From contig NZ_SLXQ01000004.1 in assembly GCF_004340875.1 (NCBI RefSeq), positions 1 through 64,000 of the forward strand: a stretch of 64,000 nt of DNA, written 5' to 3'. Source of the DNA: Tamaricihabitans halophyticus (GTDB taxonomy: Bacteria; Actinomycetota; Actinomycetes; Mycobacteriales; Pseudonocardiaceae). Each line of letters begins with the position of its first letter. The first letter of the stretch is position 1. A model generated the notes under the pieces. That model saw only the letters and a program-made list of their open reading frames with translations. It ran no database searches and was not told the origin of the DNA. The translations under genes and the position numbers were made by a program. This document shows, one piece after another, positions 24,665-33,869 of the stretch.

Positions 24665-26074
24665 CTACAACACCGCGAAGAGTACTGCGAACAACAGCAA
24701 GTTGGCACCCATGATCGTCCAACCGTTCACCAACATCATGCGCAGGTTCGCCGAACGGGCCAGGCCCATCTGGCCAATCATGTCCGCGTTCGGGAACGGC
24801 CCGAACCAGTCGATCTGGCTGCCACCGAGTAGCGCCGCGCTCCACGCCGTGGCCGGTACCCCGACGGTCGCGGCCAACGGCCACAACAGCTGGTCGATCA
24901 AGGTAACCTGAGCCACCGCGGCACCAGCGACGCCGACCCAGCCAATGACGAGTGTCAGCATCAGGAATGGCCACGGACCGGCGTCGGCCAGCGCCGGGCG
25001 CAGCGCATCGAGCAACGCCTCGTAGGCACCCGACTCCTCCATCATCACCAGCAGTGGATTGAACAACCAGAACAGGAAGAAGAGCCAGAGCAGTTGAGCC
25101 GCGCCGGTGTAGAACGAGGTGAGCGCATCAACTGGCTTCATCCCACCAGCCAGTGCCGTAACGATCGCGGTCACGACCATCACCAGAATCGCGTACTCGA
25201 AACCAGCCTCGAGAACCACACCAAGTACCGCCATCGCGACCAGCGTGCCGATGAACGCGACCGCCGCACGCTTCTCGCGCGCTGTCGCCGACGATCCCGC
25301 GTCCAGCCCGGCAAGGTCCTCCTCGGAGTACTGGTCTTCTTCAGTACGACGCTGGATGAAGCGCGCCATGAAGAAGCCGGTACCCCAGGTAACAATGGCC
25401 ATCGGCAACCCGGCGACCACCAGGTACTCCGCATAGCTGATTCCCGCGGCGCCCGTAATCGTCACTACGGGCGGCGTGAACGGGCCGATCACTAGTCCAG
25501 CCGCACCACCAGCGTGCAGCATCGCCGCCACCGATGGCCGAGATCGGCTCACCGCGGCGGCAACCGGGATCACGATCGGCGCCAGGATCGCGTTCGCGCC
25601 AGCGAGCGTGCCGAGCGCGCCGACCAGCACTGAGGAGGCGAGCATGATGCCGATCTGGATCCGTACGGGACTGCTCAGCCCGATGCCGTTCAGTAGCCCG
25701 CGAACCAGAGTCTGCGCCGCGCCGGTATCCGAAGCGATACGGCCAAGACCAGCGCCGAGCATGATGATCAAGCCGATCACGGCGATGAAGGAGCCGAGCG
25801 ACTCCGACAGCATCGTGCCGATCTCCAGCGGCCCGGCACCGGTAAGCAGGATGCCCACTACCACCGCGGCACCGGTCGCCAGTACGACGTTGACCTCGAG
25901 CAGCACGAGAATGGCGTAGACCACGATGGGGAGCAAGCCCCACAGCGCCAGATCGTCGGTAACGAGATTGAGCACCACCGCGGCAAGCAGGGCCACGACC
26001 AGTAGCGTGCCGGCTATCACCTTCTTCACCGGTAATGGTGCTCTGGCCCTGCCGCGTACGGCATTCGATGTCAT
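24665..26074 (-). CDS. Ion-coupled permease (IT superfamily, YuiF/NhaC/GntP-like)
   Basis: A 469-residue membrane protein with about 11-12 transmembrane segments in two halves, separated by a charged cytoplasmic loop near residues 235-265. Helix-breaking glycine/proline stretches (GTLAGANAILAPIVIPVA and GPFTPPVVTITGAAG) are typical of the ion-transporter superfamily that moves organic anions or Na+/H+. The family is recognised only broadly. It lies between the carnitine-module genes and the beta-lactamase-like hydrolase on one strand. It may import the substrate of either; carnitine itself is usually carried by other families. Confidence 0.75.
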   Translation of the reverse strand: MTSNAVRGRARAPLPVKKVIAGTLLVVALLAAVVLNLVTDDLALWGLLPIVVYAILVLLEVNVVLATGAAVVVGILLTGAGPLEIGTMLSESLGSFIAVIGLIIMLGAGLGRIASDTGAAQTLVRGLLNGIGLSSPVRIQIGIMLASSVLVGALGTLAGANAILAPIVIPVAAAVSRSRPSVAAMLHAGGAAGLVIGPFTPPVVTITGAAGISYAEYLVVAGLPMAIVTWGTGFFMARFIQRRTEEDQYSEEDLAGLDAGSSATAREKRAAVAFIGTLVAMAVLGVVLEAGFEYAILVMVVTAIVTALAGGMKPVDALTSFYTGAAQLLWLFFLFWLFNPLLVMMEESGAYEALLDALRPALADAGPWPFLMLTLVIGWVGVAGAAVAQVTLIDQLLWPLAATVGVPATAWSAALLGGSQIDWFGPFPNADMIGQMGLARSANLRMMLVNGWTIMGANLLLFAVLFAVL

Positions 26075-26222
26075 AGCGACTCCGTCCTACCTGGCCGCAT
26101 CCCCGGCCAGACCAGGTACCACGCCTATCCCGCGCGGATCCAACTTGATCAGGCCATAGCTAACCATGCGCTGAATCCGCTCAGCGGACCTGCCTCTGTG
26201 GACACTGAGTCGCCCGTCGTGA

Positions 26223-26660
26223 TCAGGCGATGGACCGCCCGGCGAACTCCGGAGCCGGCTCGACGAGTGCATCGAGTGACCGGGCGATCTCCGTCGGGAA
26301 CGGCGCGCTCGCGCCGAGCTGCCCGTCGACGTGCACTGCCAGGATTTCCTCGGTCGCGACAACGACGTCAGCAACGGCCATCTCGTGACACAGCCGGAGC
26401 TTTCGCCTGCCGACTCCGACGATCCGGCTGATCACCGTCAGTTGCGCGGAAGCATCCACCTCATGGAGATACCGGATATGTGCTTCAACCGTGTACAGCG
26501 AGCAGCCGGAACTCGTCCGGTACTTGGCATCGAGGCCGACCTGATCCATGACCGCATCGGTCGCGAAGCCGAAGACAAGTACGTAGTACGCCTCGCTCAG
26601 ATGGCCGTTGTAGTCAATCCACTCTGGCCGGACCTGCTGGTGAAACCGGGCCAGTTTCAT
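26223..26660 (-). CDS. Betainyl-CoA thioesterase (CdhB-like, hot-dog fold)
   Basis: A 145-residue hot-dog thioesterase. The motif EWIDYNGHLSEAYYVLVF with the DYNGH turn, followed by GCSLYTVEAHIRYLHEV, is characteristic of the thioesterase that accompanies (or is fused to) L-carnitine dehydrogenase and releases glycine betaine from betainyl-CoA. The start ATG 26660 overlaps the dehydrogenase stop by four bases (ATGA) and has GGAAAGG upstream. Its position in a dehydrogenase-thioesterase-BKACE set is the strongest argument for the role. Confidence 0.85.
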   Translation of the reverse strand: MKLARFHQQVRPEWIDYNGHLSEAYYVLVFGFATDAVMDQVGLDAKYRTSSGCSLYTVEAHIRYLHEVDASAQLTVISRIVGVGRRKLRLCHEMAVADVVVATEEILAVHVDGQLGASAPFPTEIARSLDALVEPAPEFAGRSIA

Positions 26661-27619
26661 ACCTTTCCCTGCCGAACGTTCTCGATCGCACGCATCACGG
26701 CGATCACCGCGCGGTCGCGTTCGGCGACCAGTTCGGCCACACTTCGGCCTTCGGCGGCATCGGCGCACCCCTGCACCATGCGATCCCGCAAATCGTCGGT
26801 GAGCTCCGGGGCCTGCAACCGGGTCCACGGCGATTTGAGCGAAGGACCAAAGTGGTCAAGCATATGCGCCATGCCACCTTCGCCACCTGCCAGATGGAAG
26901 GTCAAACATGGACCGAGTAGTGGCCAGCGTAGCCCGGGTCCTTCGGTGATCGAAGCATCGATCTGCGCCGGAGTCGCCTCGCCATTGGCAACCATATGCA
27001 GCGCTTCGCGCCAGATCGCTTCCTGGAGCCGGTTCGCGATGAATCCCGGCACCTCGCGATCCATTGTGATCACTGATTTGCCGGCAGCTTCAAAGAACTC
27101 CGAAGTCCAGCGCACAACCGAATGATCGGTCTGCTTTCCGCCAACGACCTCAACCAACGGGATGAGATATGGCGGGTTGAACGGGTGTCCGACCACCAAG
27201 CGGTGCGGCGTCGCGCACCGTGCCTGCATCTCGGTCATCCCGAAGCCCGAGGTCGACGAGGAGATCACCACGCCAGGCGGTGTCGCGGCGTCGATACGGG
27301 CCAGCAAATCCTGCTTGAGCTCAAGATCCTCCGGTGCGCTTTCCTGAACGAACTCCGCATCTGCCACCGCGGCCTCGAGTGTCGGCCGTACGGTGAGGTT
27401 GTCCACTGACGCGTTGTCGGCCAGTCCGAGCTCCCGCAGCGCCGGCCAGGCGGCATCAACCAGCCGCCGCAGTTTCTGCTCGGCGTCGGGCGCTGGATCC
27501 CAGGCAGCCACCTGGTAACCGCGGGCAAGGAAATGCGCGATCCAGCCACCGCCGATAACTCCCGCACCAATGCACGCGACCTGCCGTACCGCGGCCGGGG
27601 ACACGGTCTGTTCGTTCAA
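26657..27619 (-). CDS. L-carnitine dehydrogenase (3-hydroxyacyl-CoA dehydrogenase family)
   Basis: A 320-residue NAD-dependent enzyme oxidising L-carnitine to 3-dehydrocarnitine. The Rossmann loop is IGAGVIGGGW (17-26). VGHPFNPPYLIPLVEVV holds the catalytic His, and PGFIANRLQEA follows. The stretch GPGLRWPLLGPCLTFHLAGG is typical of carnitine dehydrogenases and not of fatty-acid beta-oxidation enzymes. A TTG start is used, with GGAAGGG seven bases upstream. It overlaps the thioesterase gene and lies 33 bp downstream of the BKACE gene. Confidence 0.87.
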   Translation of the reverse strand: MNEQTVSPAAVRQVACIGAGVIGGGWIAHFLARGYQVAAWDPAPDAEQKLRRLVDAAWPALRELGLADNASVDNLTVRPTLEAAVADAEFVQESAPEDLELKQDLLARIDAATPPGVVISSSTSGFGMTEMQARCATPHRLVVGHPFNPPYLIPLVEVVGGKQTDHSVVRWTSEFFEAAGKSVITMDREVPGFIANRLQEAIWREALHMVANGEATPAQIDASITEGPGLRWPLLGPCLTFHLAGGEGGMAHMLDHFGPSLKSPWTRLQAPELTDDLRDRMVQGCADAAEGRSVAELVAERDRAVIAVMRAIENVRQGKV

Positions 27620-27652
27620 CTCGGGACCCTTCCAGGAGATTCGGTTCGACGT

Positions 27653-28540
27653 TCAGGGCTTCGGCCGCAGACCGAGCTTCGCGCGTGCCTGATCCGGCGT
27701 CGCGATCGTGCCGCCCATCGCCTCGATAATGGTGACCGCTCGCTCGACCAGTTGAGCATTGGTTGCCTTGACGCCCTTGGCAAGGTAGAGGTTGTCCTCG
27801 AGCCCAACGCGTACTTGCCCGCCAAGCAACGCGGATTGTGCCACCCAGGGAAACTGATCCCGACCAATGGCAAAGCTCGCCCAGTTGGCACCGTCCGGGA
27901 GCATGTTCACCATTGCCTGTAGCACGCCAGGATCGGCGGGTGCGCCATATGGAATCCCCATGCACAGCTGGAAAAGCGGCGGAGCGTCGATCAGCCCCTC
28001 CTCGATCAGCTTGGTCGCGAACCACAACTGCCCTGTGTCGAAGATTTCCAACTCCGGCTTGACGCCGAGTTCCTGAATTCGCTTCGCACCGGCCCGGAGC
28101 ATGTCCGGCGTCGAGATGTAGAGCTGACTCCCCTCGCCGAAGTTCAGCGAGCCGCAGTCCATCGTGCAGATATCGGGTAGCAGTTCCTCGACATGGGGCA
28201 GCCGGTCTAGCCCGTTGACCAGGTCAGTGCCATCCACCGGCTTGAGCGGATCTTCCTGATCGATCACCAGGTCGCCGCCCATACCGGCCGTCAGGTTGAT
28301 CACGACGTCTACACCGGACTCCCGAACCTGCCGGACGACCTCGCGGTACAGCGAGACCTCACGCGAGCCCTGACCAGACTCGATGTCGCGCACGTGGATA
28401 TGCACGACGGCGGCACCGGCGTTGGCCGCGTCCACCGCCGAGATCGCGATCTGCTCCGGAGTAACCGGAACGAACTCGCTCTTGCCTACCGTGTCAGCGG
28501 CACCGGTCAGTGCCGCGGTGATGATCACTTCCCTGTTCAT
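27653..28540 (-). CDS. BKACE-family beta-keto acid cleavage enzyme (3-dehydrocarnitine cleavage)
   Basis: A 295-residue Zn-dependent TIM-barrel enzyme of the former DUF849 family. It reacts a beta-keto acid with acetyl-CoA, giving acetoacetate plus a new acyl-CoA. Seen motifs are ITAALTGA at the start, VVHIHVRD (metal-binding His pair) near residue 47, [11 protein letters not shown], and [10 protein letters not shown] near the C-terminus. Next to carnitine dehydrogenase and the hot-dog thioesterase it should cleave 3-dehydrocarnitine to betainyl-CoA and acetoacetate, as CdhC does in pseudomonads. ATG 28540 has GAAAGGG upstream. Two inverted repeats lie in its promoter region. Confidence 0.9.
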   Translation of the reverse strand: MNREVIITAALTGAADTVGKSEFVPVTPEQIAISAVDAANAGAAVVHIHVRDIESGQGSREVSLYREVVRQVRESGVDVVINLTAGMGGDLVIDQEDPLKPVDGTDLVNGLDRLPHVEELLPDICTMDCGSLNFGEGSQLYISTPDMLRAGAKRIQELGVKPELEIFDTGQLWFATKLIEEGLIDAPPLFQLCMGIPYGAPADPGVLQAMVNMLPDGANWASFAIGRDQFPWVAQSALLGGQVRVGLEDNLYLAKGVKATNAQLVERAVTIIEAMGGTIATPDQARAKLGLRPKP

Positions 28541-28567
28541 CGGATGAGCCCTTTCGGGTTGGCGGCG

Positions 28568-28610
28568 GCCTGCGGTTGGACGCCTTGTACCGGCTCGTCC
28601 AACCGCAGGC
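28568..28610. promoter_or_regulatory. Perfect 15-bp inverted repeat upstream of the BKACE gene
   Basis: GCCTGCGGTTGGACG and its exact complement CGTCCAACCGCAGGC flank a 13-base loop, 28 bp before the BKACE start codon. No T-run follows on the minus strand. It may be the end of the upstream transcript, an operator, or a leader hairpin. Confidence 0.6.
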
Positions 28611-28625
28611 GACCATAACAGCGAC

Positions 28626-28640
28626 TTGCGATACTCGCAA
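28626..28640. promoter_or_regulatory. Operator-like palindrome TTGCGATACTCGCAA
   Basis: A perfect 6-bp inverted repeat with a 3-bp spacer, 86 bp upstream of the BKACE start, in the likely promoter of the carnitine-type operon. It has the size of a GntR or TetR half-site pair, and no matching regulator gene is adjacent. Confidence 0.45.
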
Positions 28641-28796
28641 TCGCATCGGCGGCAGTCCGGTGCGTCGCAGCAACCCATCGCAATGCCTAGATCGGCTATG
28701 TGGCATCCATAAACACAACGCCGTCCCGTTCTGTCGAGAGGTCGACCGGAAACCCAACTGACAGGCCAATCAGATTGCGATCGGACTCGGCGCCAG

Positions 28797-30020
28797 CTAC
28801 ACGCAGCGGTAGAGCGCTTCGACGAGGCGCACGGTCAGCGGCGAGAAATCGGCGAGATGGCTGCGCACGAAGCCAACCGCAACGCGCCTGTCAGGGTCGG
28901 CGAAACCTTTCTGACCACCCGCGCCATCCTTACCGAACGCCGCCTCACTCGGTCCGTAGATATTGCCGAGCAGCGGTAGTTGGGTATTGCCTTCGAAACC
29001 AATCGTCCACGCGGCCGGACGACCCAGTACCGGATCCGGATCGCGGAAGCGCACCTTCGCGAAGGCGTCAATCGACCTCGGCGTCACGAGCCGGACACCA
29101 TCCAGCTCGCCGCCCTGGCTCAACACCGCGTACATTCTGGCGATCCCGCGCGCGGTACCTAGCGCGTCGCCGGACCCCACGCCAGCCGAGACGAACTGGG
29201 GGTCGGCCCCGAGGCGGTCGAGCACATCGAACACGCCAATCCCGCGCTGGGCCAGGAACGCACGACCACAGATGGATTCCGGGTCGCTTGACGAAGGGAG
29301 AATGACACCTCGACGTTCCAGTGACTCGATCAGCTCGGTAAGTTCACGCGGAACCGGCATCAGTGGGTGCAACTGCGCAGCGCGGTCGAACACGTCCCGC
29401 GCTGCCGGGCCGAACCAGAGCTCCAACCCAAGCGGACCGCGTACCTGCTCCTCGAAGAAGGTCGCCAGATCCCGACCGGTGATGCGGCGTACCAGAGCAC
29501 CAACCAGATAGCCAAAGGTCAGTACATGGTATGCGGGACTGCCAACCGGGTACTGGATCTCGGACAGTGCCATCCTGCGATGAATCTCCTCATGCGCGGC
29601 AAAGTTCTCCCCGAGGTCGGGGCCGGACAGATCGAAAAGGTCCTCGTAATCCGGGATCGCGGGCAACCCGGCGGAATTCGTCAGCACCTGACGAACGGTG
29701 ATGCCGGCTTTCCCCGCCGCCGCGAACTCCGGCCAGTATCGTGCGACGGCCGCGTCCAGCTCAAGTTCGCCGCGATCGTAGAGCACCAGAGCGCACAATC
29801 CGGCAATGCCTTTGGCCGCGGAGAACAGCATGCTCGGCGTTTCCTGCCGCCATGATCGCGCTGGAGCCGCCCGGCCGGCGTACAGATCAACGACCTTCTC
29901 GCCGCGCACATAGGCGCAGAACGCCGCTCCGCCGGCGCCAAGCTCATCGAGGTGACCTTCGAAGGTCTCCCGCACGGCCGCGTAGTGTGCTGCCACTTCT
30001 CCCATAACTGGCGTACTCAT
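28797..30020 (-). CDS. Class C beta-lactamase-fold serine hydrolase / family VIII esterase
   Basis: A 407-residue enzyme with the SxxK active site in FSAAKG near residue 86 and a Tyr motif near YHVLTFG. The C-terminal GGQKGF replaces the KTG box, typical of family VIII carboxylesterases and EstB-like hydrolases. There is no signal peptide, so it is cytoplasmic. Its ATG overlaps the stop of the SDR gene upstream (ATGA), so it is translated with the ligase-SDR operon. The likely job is ester or lactone opening of the compound being degraded; the substrate is not known. Confidence 0.85.
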   Translation of the reverse strand: MSTPVMGEVAAHYAAVRETFEGHLDELGAGGAAFCAYVRGEKVVDLYAGRAAPARSWRQETPSMLFSAAKGIAGLCALVLYDRGELELDAAVARYWPEFAAAGKAGITVRQVLTNSAGLPAIPDYEDLFDLSGPDLGENFAAHEEIHRRMALSEIQYPVGSPAYHVLTFGYLVGALVRRITGRDLATFFEEQVRGPLGLELWFGPAARDVFDRAAQLHPLMPVPRELTELIESLERRGVILPSSSDPESICGRAFLAQRGIGVFDVLDRLGADPQFVSAGVGSGDALGTARGIARMYAVLSQGGELDGVRLVTPRSIDAFAKVRFRDPDPVLGRPAAWTIGFEGNTQLPLLGNIYGPSEAAFGKDGAGGQKGFADPDRRVAVGFVRSHLADFSPLTVRLVEALYRCV

Positions 30021-30916
30021 TGCGGGCCGCCCATTCCACCGAGGTCGAGCGCGCTGAGCATTCGTGGCCTACTGTCGAACTCGGCTGTCGCGCCACCGTC
30101 GACGGAGATTGTCTGTCCGGTGATGAAACTCGAGTCATCGCTGGCAAGAAACGCCGCCAGGTACGCGATGTCGTCCGGCTGCCCCGCTCGCGGAATCGGC
30201 GCCGCGTGACGCAACATCTTGGCCGCGTCGGCTGGATCGCGTCTGCCGATCGCGTCATTGGCGTAGTGCATCGGGGTGAGCACACTGCCCGGACAGATCG
30301 CGTTAACGCGAATATGTTCGCTGGCCAACTCCATTGCGGCGACAGATCCCAGCTGGACCAACCCAGCCTTGGACGCGGCATACGCGCCGTATCCGGCCAT
30401 CCCACGAAGTGCGAACACGGACGCGATGTTGATGATCGAGCCTCCGCCAACCGTTACCATCAACGGCACCACATGCCGCATGGCCAGCCACGCCGAACGC
30501 AGGTTCACCGCGATCGTTCGATCGAACAAACTTGGGTCGACCGAGGTGATCGAACCTTCGTCACCGCATACGCCCGCGTTGTTGACCAGGATGTCCACCC
30601 GGTCGAAGCGTTCGACAGCCGTCGTGAATACCGACTCGAGGGCGGCGTCATCGGTGATGTCGGCGGGCACGAACACTACGTCGTCCCCCAGCTTCTCAGC
30701 CAGTGCGGCTCCGTCCCCGTCGTCTTTCGAAGGCTGGCTGGCGTAGTGCAGGATGCCCGCCTTGCCCAGGCTGTCCCGGAGCCTCGTGGCCTCGGCCGGT
30801 GGAATATCGCAGAACACAACCGAGGCACCTGCGGCGGCGAGACATTCCACGGTCGCACGGCCAATTCCCGACGCGCCACCGGTGAGGACGGCGACCTTCC
30901 CCGCCAACTTGCTCAC
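30017..30916 (-). CDS. Short-chain dehydrogenase/reductase
   Basis: A 299-residue classical SDR: TGGASGIG cofactor loop (12-19), NNAGVCGD, catalytic Ser in IINIASVF, and YAASK as the Tyr/Lys pair. An unusual insertion of about 40 residues lies between the first strand region and the DIT cofactor motif (KDDGDGAALAEKLGDD region). The GTG start overlaps the ligase stop (GTGA) and has AGGAGG upstream. It probably oxidises a hydroxyl of the acyl-CoA made by the ligase; specificity is unknown. Confidence 0.88.
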   Translation of the reverse strand: MSKLAGKVAVLTGGASGIGRATVECLAAAGASVVFCDIPPAEATRLRDSLGKAGILHYASQPSKDDGDGAALAEKLGDDVVFVPADITDDAALESVFTTAVERFDRVDILVNNAGVCGDEGSITSVDPSLFDRTIAVNLRSAWLAMRHVVPLMVTVGGGSIINIASVFALRGMAGYGAYAASKAGLVQLGSVAAMELASEHIRVNAICPGSVLTPMHYANDAIGRRDPADAAKMLRHAAPIPRAGQPDDIAYLAAFLASDDSSFITGQTISVDGGATAEFDSRPRMLSALDLGGMGGPQ

Positions 30917-32865
30917 TTATCCTCCTGGCTGTCATTCCGCGACGCGTGGTGTGTGGTGCGGCGCGCCATCTCGTCGTGTACGTCCGCGAAGATCTCGCCC
31001 ACCGCCGCGAGTGCGTGCAGATCAACTCCCGGCCGTACCTCGCGCTCCAGCGCGACCGCATCCGCCGACTCAGCCGAGGGTGTCTCGGCTAGCCGCGCGG
31101 CGTCCGCGAACCTTCCTCGTTGCGTGAAGTCCGCTTCGACCGGTGACTCACCACGACGAAACTCCACCACGGCGCCGTTGCGAACGGTCACATACCAGCC
31201 GTCTTCGCCGGACGGCGTTGGCGCATCCGTGAAATGTTCGGCCAAGGTGATCGACCCGGTACCAAGCACCTCGGTGGTGTCGCCAGCCCGTTCCTCGAAC
31301 AAGGTGCGCAACACCATCAGCCATTGGTCGGACATGAACTCGTGCCGACTGTTCATCGCCTTCCTTCGCATCCGTTCCACCGCCGCGTCACGAAGCGCGC
31401 TCCGGCGCAGCTTCCCCGCGTCATCCCGCAGCGGTGTATCAACGAACTCGACCATTCGCGGAACCTTGTATCGGACAAGTCGTTCCGCTACATAGCCGAG
31501 TATCTCGTCCTCCGCGGCTTCCGAACTGACCTCGACGAGCGCATGCACTCGCTGTCCCAGGTCGTCATCGGGGAGGCCAACGACCGCGCAACTATCCACT
31601 TTGGGGTGCGCGCTGAGTACCGCCTCGATCTCCGCGGGGTAGATATTGGCGCCGCCGGATATGATCAGATCCGTTCGACGGTCACTCAAGTAGAGATAAC
31701 CGTCGTCGTCCATCCACCCCAGATCGCCGATCGATTCCCAGCCGTTCACCCGCCGAACTTCGGCGCCCACGTAGCGATACATCGGTTCGGCGGAGCGCAT
31801 GAAGATCTCCCCCAGCTCCCCGGCGGGGGCGGGCTTGCCGTCCACATCGAACACAGCTATCTCACCGAGAACCGCCTTGCCCACCGAACCACGGTGCGCG
31901 AGCCATTCGGTCCCGGTGATCACCGTCAGGGCCTGGTTCTCGCTACCGCCATACATCTCGAGCACCTTGTCCGGTCCCAGCAAGTCGATCCAGGCCTCCT
32001 TCACCCACGCCGGGCAGGGCGCGGCCATGTGCCAGACGACGTCCAGCGTGGCAAGGTCGAACCGCTCCGGCTCGGCCTCGATCGCGCGGAGCATCCGCAC
32101 CATCATGGTCGGCACGAGGTTCAGCCAGGTAACCTGGTATGTGGTGATCGCGTCCAAAGCCGCGACCGGATCGAACTTCGGCAACACCACCAGGTGCTGA
32201 CCACTGAACAAGCCGAGGCTGGACATCCCGAACGGCGAACTATGGTAAAGCGGTCCGGTCACCAGTTGCACGCCGCCTGAAGTGATGCCAAAAGCGGCCC
32301 CCGGGACCGGCGGAAAGGTACCGGGCTGGCCAGCCACGATCAGTTTCGGGCGGCCGGTGCTGCCGCCCGACGTCGGCGCTTTCCATGCCGGCGATACGGC
32401 GTCGGGCAGCGGTTCACTCGATAGCCCCGCGTCCGGCGAGAACCCCTTGGGTACGCAGGTCCGGTCGGGATGCACCGTCTGGTCGACACCGACGATCAGC
32501 CGGGGCTCCGCCAGCTCGACGATCGCCTGTCGTTCCGGGATCGGCAACCGGTAGGACAGCGGTTGTGGCACGGCGCCGAGCTTCCAGGTCGCGACCGCGG
32601 CGAGATAGAACTCGATCGAGTTTGGCAACGCGATGCTGACGAAATCGCCGACGCCGACCCCGAGTTCAGCGTATGCCCTGGCCAATCGATTACTTTGGTG
32701 TTCCAGTTGGTGACGAGTAATGGATACGCCAGCACAGCTAAGACTGGGGCGGTCCGGCGCTTGCGCCGCAAGGGCCGCGATGATCCGGCCAATCGACTGT
32801 GGTTCGGCCGCTGCGTCACCGTGCAACTCGGACAGACCGGGGGGCGCCGAGGGATCAGCTGACAC
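30913..32865 (-). CDS. Acyl-CoA ligase with C-terminal SCP2-like extension
   Basis: A 650-residue protein. Residues 1 to about 500 are an AMP-forming ligase: SGGSTGRPKL phosphate loop, MYGGSENQ, SIGDLGW, and the terminal DDAGKLRRS lysine motif. The last 145 residues form an extra domain whose pattern (SITLAEHFTDAP, WYVTVRNGAVVEF, ADFTQRG, HDEMARRT) looks like an SCP2 sterol-carrier fold. GTG 32865 is chosen because GGAGGAG lies just before it; a longer TTG frame would swallow that site. The ligase at 46504 is a clear paralogue lacking the extension. It is the first gene of a three-gene coupled operon. Confidence 0.85.
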   Translation of the reverse strand: MSADPSAPPGLSELHGDAAAEPQSIGRIIAALAAQAPDRPSLSCAGVSITRHQLEHQSNRLARAYAELGVGVGDFVSIALPNSIEFYLAAVATWKLGAVPQPLSYRLPIPERQAIVELAEPRLIVGVDQTVHPDRTCVPKGFSPDAGLSSEPLPDAVSPAWKAPTSGGSTGRPKLIVAGQPGTFPPVPGAAFGITSGGVQLVTGPLYHSSPFGMSSLGLFSGQHLVVLPKFDPVAALDAITTYQVTWLNLVPTMMVRMLRAIEAEPERFDLATLDVVWHMAAPCPAWVKEAWIDLLGPDKVLEMYGGSENQALTVITGTEWLAHRGSVGKAVLGEIAVFDVDGKPAPAGELGEIFMRSAEPMYRYVGAEVRRVNGWESIGDLGWMDDDGYLYLSDRRTDLIISGGANIYPAEIEAVLSAHPKVDSCAVVGLPDDDLGQRVHALVEVSSEAAEDEILGYVAERLVRYKVPRMVEFVDTPLRDDAGKLRRSALRDAAVERMRRKAMNSRHEFMSDQWLMVLRTLFEERAGDTTEVLGTGSITLAEHFTDAPTPSGEDGWYVTVRNGAVVEFRRGESPVEADFTQRGRFADAARLAETPSAESADAVALEREVRPGVDLHALAAVGEIFADVHDEMARRTTHHASRNDSQEDK

Positions 32866-32999
32866 CGCTCCTCCTCCCGTCAACGCGTGCCGTACGGCCC
32901 ATCCTTTCCCGGGCGGGCCGCTGCGAATAGTGGGGTGAGCACTACCAATAGGGCACGCCCGGCTGTTCAGCCGGCCAGCAGCGAGACAGGGTCGAAGAT

Positions 33000-33869
33000 A
33001 TGACGAATTCCCCAGTGATCGAGTACGACGACAGTACGCCCAGGATCGCCCGCATCATTCTGAACCGCCCGGATACCCGCAACGCGCAGAACACCGAACT
33101 GCTTTACGCGCTCAACCAGGCTTATGATCGCGCGGCACACGATGACGCGGTACACGTGATCGTGCTCGCCGCCCATGGGCCACATTTCTCCTCGGGCCAC
33201 GACCTGCGCGATTACGATGCGATCCGCACGCTTGACCAGCAGCGACCGGTTGGCACCTGGTCCGGCTTTCGCCGCCCCGGGGCCGAGGCATTACTCGCGA
33301 GAGAAAAGGAAGTATTCCAGGGATTCTCGGAACGATGGCGAAACATTCCCAAACCCATGCTCGCCGAGGTGCAGGGAAAAGTCATCTCCGGCGGGCTCAT
33401 GCTCGTCTGGCCGTGCGACATCATCATCGCATCCGACGACGCGCAGTTCATCGACAACACCGTCGCGATGGGAGTGTGTGGTGCGGAATATTTCGGGCAC
33501 CCTTGGGAGCTTGGCGTACGCGCGGCCAAGGAGCTCCTGTTCACCACCGACCCGATCGATGCCGAGGACGCCCATCGGCTGGGGATGGTCAACCATGTGG
33601 TCGGCAGGGCCGAACTCACCGACTTCACCATGCGGTTAGCCCGGCGGATAGCCGGCCAACCGTTACTCGCACTTCGGTTGGCCAAGGAAGCCGTGAACGT
33701 CGCACAGGACAGCCAGGGGCGGGTCAGCGCGATGCAGACCGCCTTCGCCTATCACCAGCTTTGCCACAGCCACAACATGGCCCAGTACGGCTCGCTGATC
33801 GACCCGGCCTTCCTGACTCATCAGTTCAGCGACAAGAAAGCCACCCAGACCAAGCCGAACGAACACTAG
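33000..33869 (+). CDS. Enoyl-CoA hydratase/isomerase family protein
   Basis: A 289-residue crotonase-fold enzyme: FSSGHDLRDYD forms the first oxyanion-hole segment and GKVISGGLMLVWPCDIIIASD the second, followed by AMGVCGAEYFGHPWELG. It should hydrate or isomerise an enoyl-CoA intermediate. It is divergent from the SCP2-ligase gene (134-bp gap), and its stop codon overlaps that of the thiolase gene (CTAG). Two TTA codons are present. The exact reaction cannot be told, because the positions of the catalytic glutamates are ambiguous by eye. Confidence 0.88.
   Translation: MTNSPVIEYDDSTPRIARIILNRPDTRNAQNTELLYALNQAYDRAAHDDAVHVIVLAAHGPHFSSGHDLRDYDAIRTLDQQRPVGTWSGFRRPGAEALLAREKEVFQGFSERWRNIPKPMLAEVQGKVISGGLMLVWPCDIIIASDDAQFIDNTVAMGVCGAEYFGHPWELGVRAAKELLFTTDPIDAEDAHRLGMVNHVVGRAELTDFTMRLARRIAGQPLLALRLAKEAVNVAQDSQGRVSAMQTAFAYHQLCHSHNMAQYGSLIDPAFLTHQFSDKKATQTKPNEH

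Noticed and set aside
26087-26374. Minus-strand frame overlapping the thioesterase start region and the 148-bp gap before the permease gene
   Set aside because: Its first part is a shadow of the thioesterase gene, and the tail has no recognisable domain or start signal.
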